From contig CANMAI010000005.1 of assembly GCA_947495795.1 (NCBI GenBank), forward strand, positions 62,001 through 126,000: DNA of 64,000 bases, written 5' to 3'. The notes beneath the pieces were generated by a model. The model made no database searches, was not told the DNA's origin, and worked only from the letters and a program-made list of their open reading frames with translations. Made by a program: the position numbers and the translations under genes. Below are positions 61,253 through 64,000 of this stretch, in pieces. Position 1 is the stretch's first letter. Each line of letters begins with the position of its first letter. The stretch is from an uncultured Paracoccaceae bacterium (lineage in GTDB: Bacteria; Pseudomonadota; Alphaproteobacteria; Rhodobacterales; Rhodobacteraceae).

Positions 61253-63142
61253 TCAAGTCTCCTGTGTGAGCGTGCGGTAGATCTCCGGCAGTACGCGCGT
61301 AAGCCGTTCCGGATCGGGCAGTAGAGAAAACCCGCCGCGCCCGAAAATGCGTGCAAACCAGTCCTGTCCGTCTTCATCTATAATGATCCCGTGCAGGCTC
61401 TGGCCTGATCTGCGTGCCTCGACCACTGCCATATGGCTGTCTTCGATACCGTGCTGGCCTTCGTAGTGATCGAGGTCATTGGGTTTGCCGTCGGTCAAAA
61501 CGATCAGCAGCTTTCGTTCTGTCGTTTCTTCGGATAGCTGTGCGCTGACGTGCCGAATAGCCGCCCCTAGCCGAGTGTAGTGGCCTGGCTTGAGCGCGCC
61601 GATATTGGCTGTTACGGTTGGCCCCAATTCTTCCGAAAAATCCTTGCAGCGGGTCAGAAAAACACGGTCGCGCCGGAGTGAGGAAAACCCCCAAATACCC
61701 AGACGATCACCGGCCGCGTCTATCCCCACTGACAGGGCGGCCATGGCGTTGCGGGCGATGTCAATTACGCAAGTCTCGCCGATTGCGGCTTCGGTGGAGC
61801 GCGATGTATCGATCAGGAAGGCGACTGAGAGGTTGCGCTCGATCTGGCGTGCGTCTTGCCAGATGCGATCACTGCCGCGGCCGGTTGCCATAAAATCGGC
61901 TTTGGAGGCGACCAACGCATCAAGATCCAACTCGGCTCCGTCTACCTGGCGGGGTTGCAGGATGCGGCGTGGGCGGAGGACTTCAAATTGGCGTCGGACG
62001 GCGCGGATTTGGCGTTGATTGGGATGGAACGGGTTTTGCGCGTCCGGCTGGGCCGGAGCATCCAGAACGCGGCAATGATCGACCATGTAATCGCGTGTTC
62101 GGTGGTTCCATTCCGGATAGGTGTATTCGCCCGAAAGCATTTCGTGGTCGGCGTCCGCCGGGGACAGATCCAAATGCAGGCGCAGCCGTGTGGCTGCCCG
62201 CCTGTCGTGCCCCGACAATGTGATGATATCCTGATCATCTGCGGCTTTCGCGGCATTTTCGTCATCGTTATCATCAACGCTTCGGTTGATGTTCATGGAC
62301 TCGACCCAAGACAGGATTGATTCAAACCGGTGGATTATGAAGCTGTCCTTGCGGTGTGTCTGATCCTGATCTTTGCGTTCGCCCAGCTTGCGGTTTGCCA
62401 TGGCGGCAGCAGGGGCCGGGCCGGGCGTTTCGGCGTTGTCGTCAGCCGCTTTGCCTGCGTTGCCCGGTGATACGAACCGCAGCCAGATCGGCACCGGCGC
62501 AAAGGGCAGGTAGTTGCGCGGCTGGATATCTTCCGGAGGTGCAGAGCTCTTGGTGCCAAGCTGCCTGCGGATGGCCTGCTCGACCTCTACTTCCACGCTG
62601 GACGCGATACGGTTCGGCCGCTGCGCCAGACAGTGCTCCACCATTTTTGCATAGGATTGGCGCAAGCCGGGACAGGCCTCAAAAGCCCGATCCGCGCTGG
62701 CGGCATTCGCCCGTATCTGAGCGTGATCATTGATCAGCAAGCCTGGTCCGCTCGGATCGAATTCATCGGTCTGAGCCAAGGCAGCAATGGTCACCAGCCA
62801 AAGGTAGGCGTCCCTGTTCAACCTGGGATCAGGGAATGCGGCCATAACAGGTGGCAGGGCCAATCGCTCTCCATCGATTGTTGCGATCCATTCATGCGCC
62901 CGCTCGGCGGCGACCTTCTGCTTCACCGATCTGCGGTGGCGAACGAGGGTGGCAGGGCATTCTGTGATCTCGACCCCTGCCTTGCCGCCGAGCGCGCGGA
63001 ACAGAACAGAGAGGCTGGGCTGCAGGGTACGCATCTCACAGGCCGCATCGGGGTAGCTGACAGGAATACCCATCCCGCTGGCCATATCGTGCCAGATATT
63101 GCCAACCGTTTCTTCCGGCTCCATGAGATCAAGTAATTTCAT
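61253..63142 (-). CDS. norD: Nitric oxide reductase accessory protein NorD (VWA domain)
   Basis: 629 residues. The C-terminal von Willebrand A domain has the MIDAS motif AFLIDTSRSTEAAIG (about 440), with IVLTDGKPNDLDHYEG later. NorD works with the AAA+ protein NorQ to activate NorBC. ATG 63142 follows GGATAA and lies just after the norQ stop. A linker rich in Asp, Asn and Ala is visible near the middle. Confidence 0.93.
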   Translation of the reverse strand: MKLLDLMEPEETVGNIWHDMASGMGIPVSYPDAACEMRTLQPSLSVLFRALGGKAGVEITECPATLVRHRRSVKQKVAAERAHEWIATIDGERLALPPVMAAFPDPRLNRDAYLWLVTIAALAQTDEFDPSGPGLLINDHAQIRANAASADRAFEACPGLRQSYAKMVEHCLAQRPNRIASSVEVEVEQAIRRQLGTKSSAPPEDIQPRNYLPFAPVPIWLRFVSPGNAGKAADDNAETPGPAPAAAMANRKLGERKDQDQTHRKDSFIIHRFESILSWVESMNINRSVDDNDDENAAKAADDQDIITLSGHDRRAATRLRLHLDLSPADADHEMLSGEYTYPEWNHRTRDYMVDHCRVLDAPAQPDAQNPFHPNQRQIRAVRRQFEVLRPRRILQPRQVDGAELDLDALVASKADFMATGRGSDRIWQDARQIERNLSVAFLIDTSRSTEAAIGETCVIDIARNAMAALSVGIDAAGDRLGIWGFSSLRRDRVFLTRCKDFSEELGPTVTANIGALKPGHYTRLGAAIRHVSAQLSEETTERKLLIVLTDGKPNDLDHYEGQHGIEDSHMAVVEARRSGQSLHGIIIDEDGQDWFARIFGRGGFSLLPDPERLTRVLPEIYRTLTQET

Positions 63143-63146
63143 CGCG

Positions 63147-63941
63147 TTATCCGTAGATCGTGGCAATGAGATCGCGCAGGGCTTGTTTGATTTCCGGCTC
63201 GTCAGTGAGTGGCTCAATGATTGCGGCTTCGAGAGCCTGATCTACGCTTATCTCATTTGCCATCAAGCTGGCAGCATAGATAAGCAGGCGGGTTGAGACG
63301 CCTTCTTCCAGATCCATTCCGGACAAAGCGCGTATGTGCCCGGCCAGACGAACCAGGGGTTTGACGCGGGCCGGATCCAACCCGCTTTCCTGCGCCACAA
63401 GCGCGATCTCGATATCCGGTTTTGGAAAATCGAAAGTGGCGGAGAGGAACCTCTGCCGTGTTGACGGCTTCAGGCGCTTGAGCACGTTCTGATAGCCAGG
63501 ATTGTAGGAGGCGACGAGCATGAAACCTCTGGGGGCAGCAAGCTCCTCGCCCGTTCGATCAATCATCAGTGTGCGCCGGTTATCCGTTAAGGGGTGCAGC
63601 ACAACAGTTACATCCTTGCGGGCCTCCACTACCTCATCCAGATAGCAGATCCCTCCTTCGCGGACAGCGCGGGTGAGTGGCCCATCGACCCAGACCGTTT
63701 CGCCGCCCTTCAGGAGGTAGCGTCCGATCAGATCTGCGGCGGAGAGATCATCGTGACAAGCGACTGTATGGAGAGATTTGCCCAGACGCGCTGCCATATG
63801 TTCGACGAAGCGGGTTTTGCCGCAGCCGGTGGGCCCCTTCAGAAGAAGGGGCAGGCCCGTGCTGTGGGCGGTTTCAAACAGCGCGCATTCACGCGCTGTT
63901 TCCTGATAAAAGGGGATCCTCGGCGCGGATTGCACATTCAT
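63147..63941 (-). CDS. norQ: AAA+ ATPase NorQ (CbbQ/NirQ/NorQ family)
   Basis: 264 residues. Walker A LLKGPTGCGKTRFVEHM (about 34-42), Walker B ICYLDEVVEAR, sensor-1 GFMLVASYNPGYQ, arginine-finger region STRQRFLSATF. It is a MoxR-type chaperone that inserts iron into or activates NO reductase together with NorD. Start MNVQSAPRIP at 63941 is followed at 4 bp by norD. Confidence 0.94.
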   Translation of the reverse strand: MNVQSAPRIPFYQETARECALFETAHSTGLPLLLKGPTGCGKTRFVEHMAARLGKSLHTVACHDDLSAADLIGRYLLKGGETVWVDGPLTRAVREGGICYLDEVVEARKDVTVVLHPLTDNRRTLMIDRTGEELAAPRGFMLVASYNPGYQNVLKRLKPSTRQRFLSATFDFPKPDIEIALVAQESGLDPARVKPLVRLAGHIRALSGMDLEEGVSTRLLIYAASLMANEISVDQALEAAIIEPLTDEPEIKQALRDLIATIYG

Positions 63942-63944
63942 CGC

Positions 63945-64000
63945 TCACTCCCCCGGCACGAAGTTGGGGCCGGGCGCGATGATCTCATCCTTGCGCACCA
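63945..64000 (-). CDS. norB: C-terminal tail of NorB (partial)
   Basis: The final codons read KDEIIAPGPNFVPGE before a TGA, ending 3 bases before the norQ start. The position upstream of norQ-norD and the tail sequence suggest the large subunit of nitric oxide reductase. The rest of the gene lies outside the window, so the call rests on context. Confidence 0.55.
   Translation of the reverse strand, partial: VRKDEIIAPGPNFVPGE

Overview
The window looks like the chromosome of an alphaproteobacterium of the Rhodobacteraceae (Roseobacter-type), high in GC by eye. The sciP-ctrA cell-cycle pair beside mnmA, the mreBCD-mrdA-rodA elongation cluster, a norB-norQ-norD denitrification block with two small membrane proteins, glnE and a bacterial Fe-S cryptochrome/photolyase all fit that group. 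No tRNA, rRNA, CRISPR array or replication origin was found.

Left part (1-17.2 kb): the edge of a hydantoinase-type gene, a DUF1993 gene and a membrane protein, then a gene-poor stretch with one orphan gene. An ArsR-SRPBCC pair and an SDR follow, then PhzF, RidA and an sbtA-sbtB bicarbonate transporter/PII-like pair. Next come a DUF817 membrane protein, glnE, a histone-deacetylase-like amidohydrolase, pobA-pcaD (4-hydroxybenzoate/protocatechuate branch), an M20 peptidase and mnmA.

Middle (17.3-34.5 kb): sciP-ctrA is followed by a graveyard of decayed insertion sequences (IS3, IS481, possibly IS5) and a frameshifted GFA gene. Then a tightly overlapping operon of a BASS-type transporter, a flavin dehydrogenase and a transaldolase-like enzyme. 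Convergent to it is an orphan type VI secretion effector module: DUF4123 adaptor, Tox-REase-5 nuclease toxin and Imm52 immunity protein. Capsule-export genes kpsE/kpsT (no kpsM), nhaA, an ArsP-like permease with its ArsR regulator, an NHL protein, a redoxin, a uracil-DNA-glycosylase-family protein and an SseB-domain protein follow.

Right part (34.5-64 kb): a GhrA-type dehydrogenase, the rod-shape cluster (mreB-mreC-mreD-mrdA-rodA), a sulfotransferase-like protein, leuA, and a small RNA-ligase-family protein. A second ArsR-SRPBCC-hairpin-SDR set leads into the cryptochrome/photolyase gene, followed by an RTX protein. A complete amino-sugar regulon comes next: murQ-binding protein-permeases-oxidoreductase-ATPase diverges from kinase-GntR-deaminase-nagA, with shared AGGTAT repeats between them. 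The window ends in norD, norQ and the tail of norB.

The most unusual non-coding signal is a family of three intergenic hairpins (3301-3361, 5371-5437, 45465-45547). Their stems differ in sequence, but each displays a perfect four-run C/G tract in the loop (G-quadruplex motif on the minus strand). A second is a pseudoknot-capable intergenic stretch at 44264-44389.
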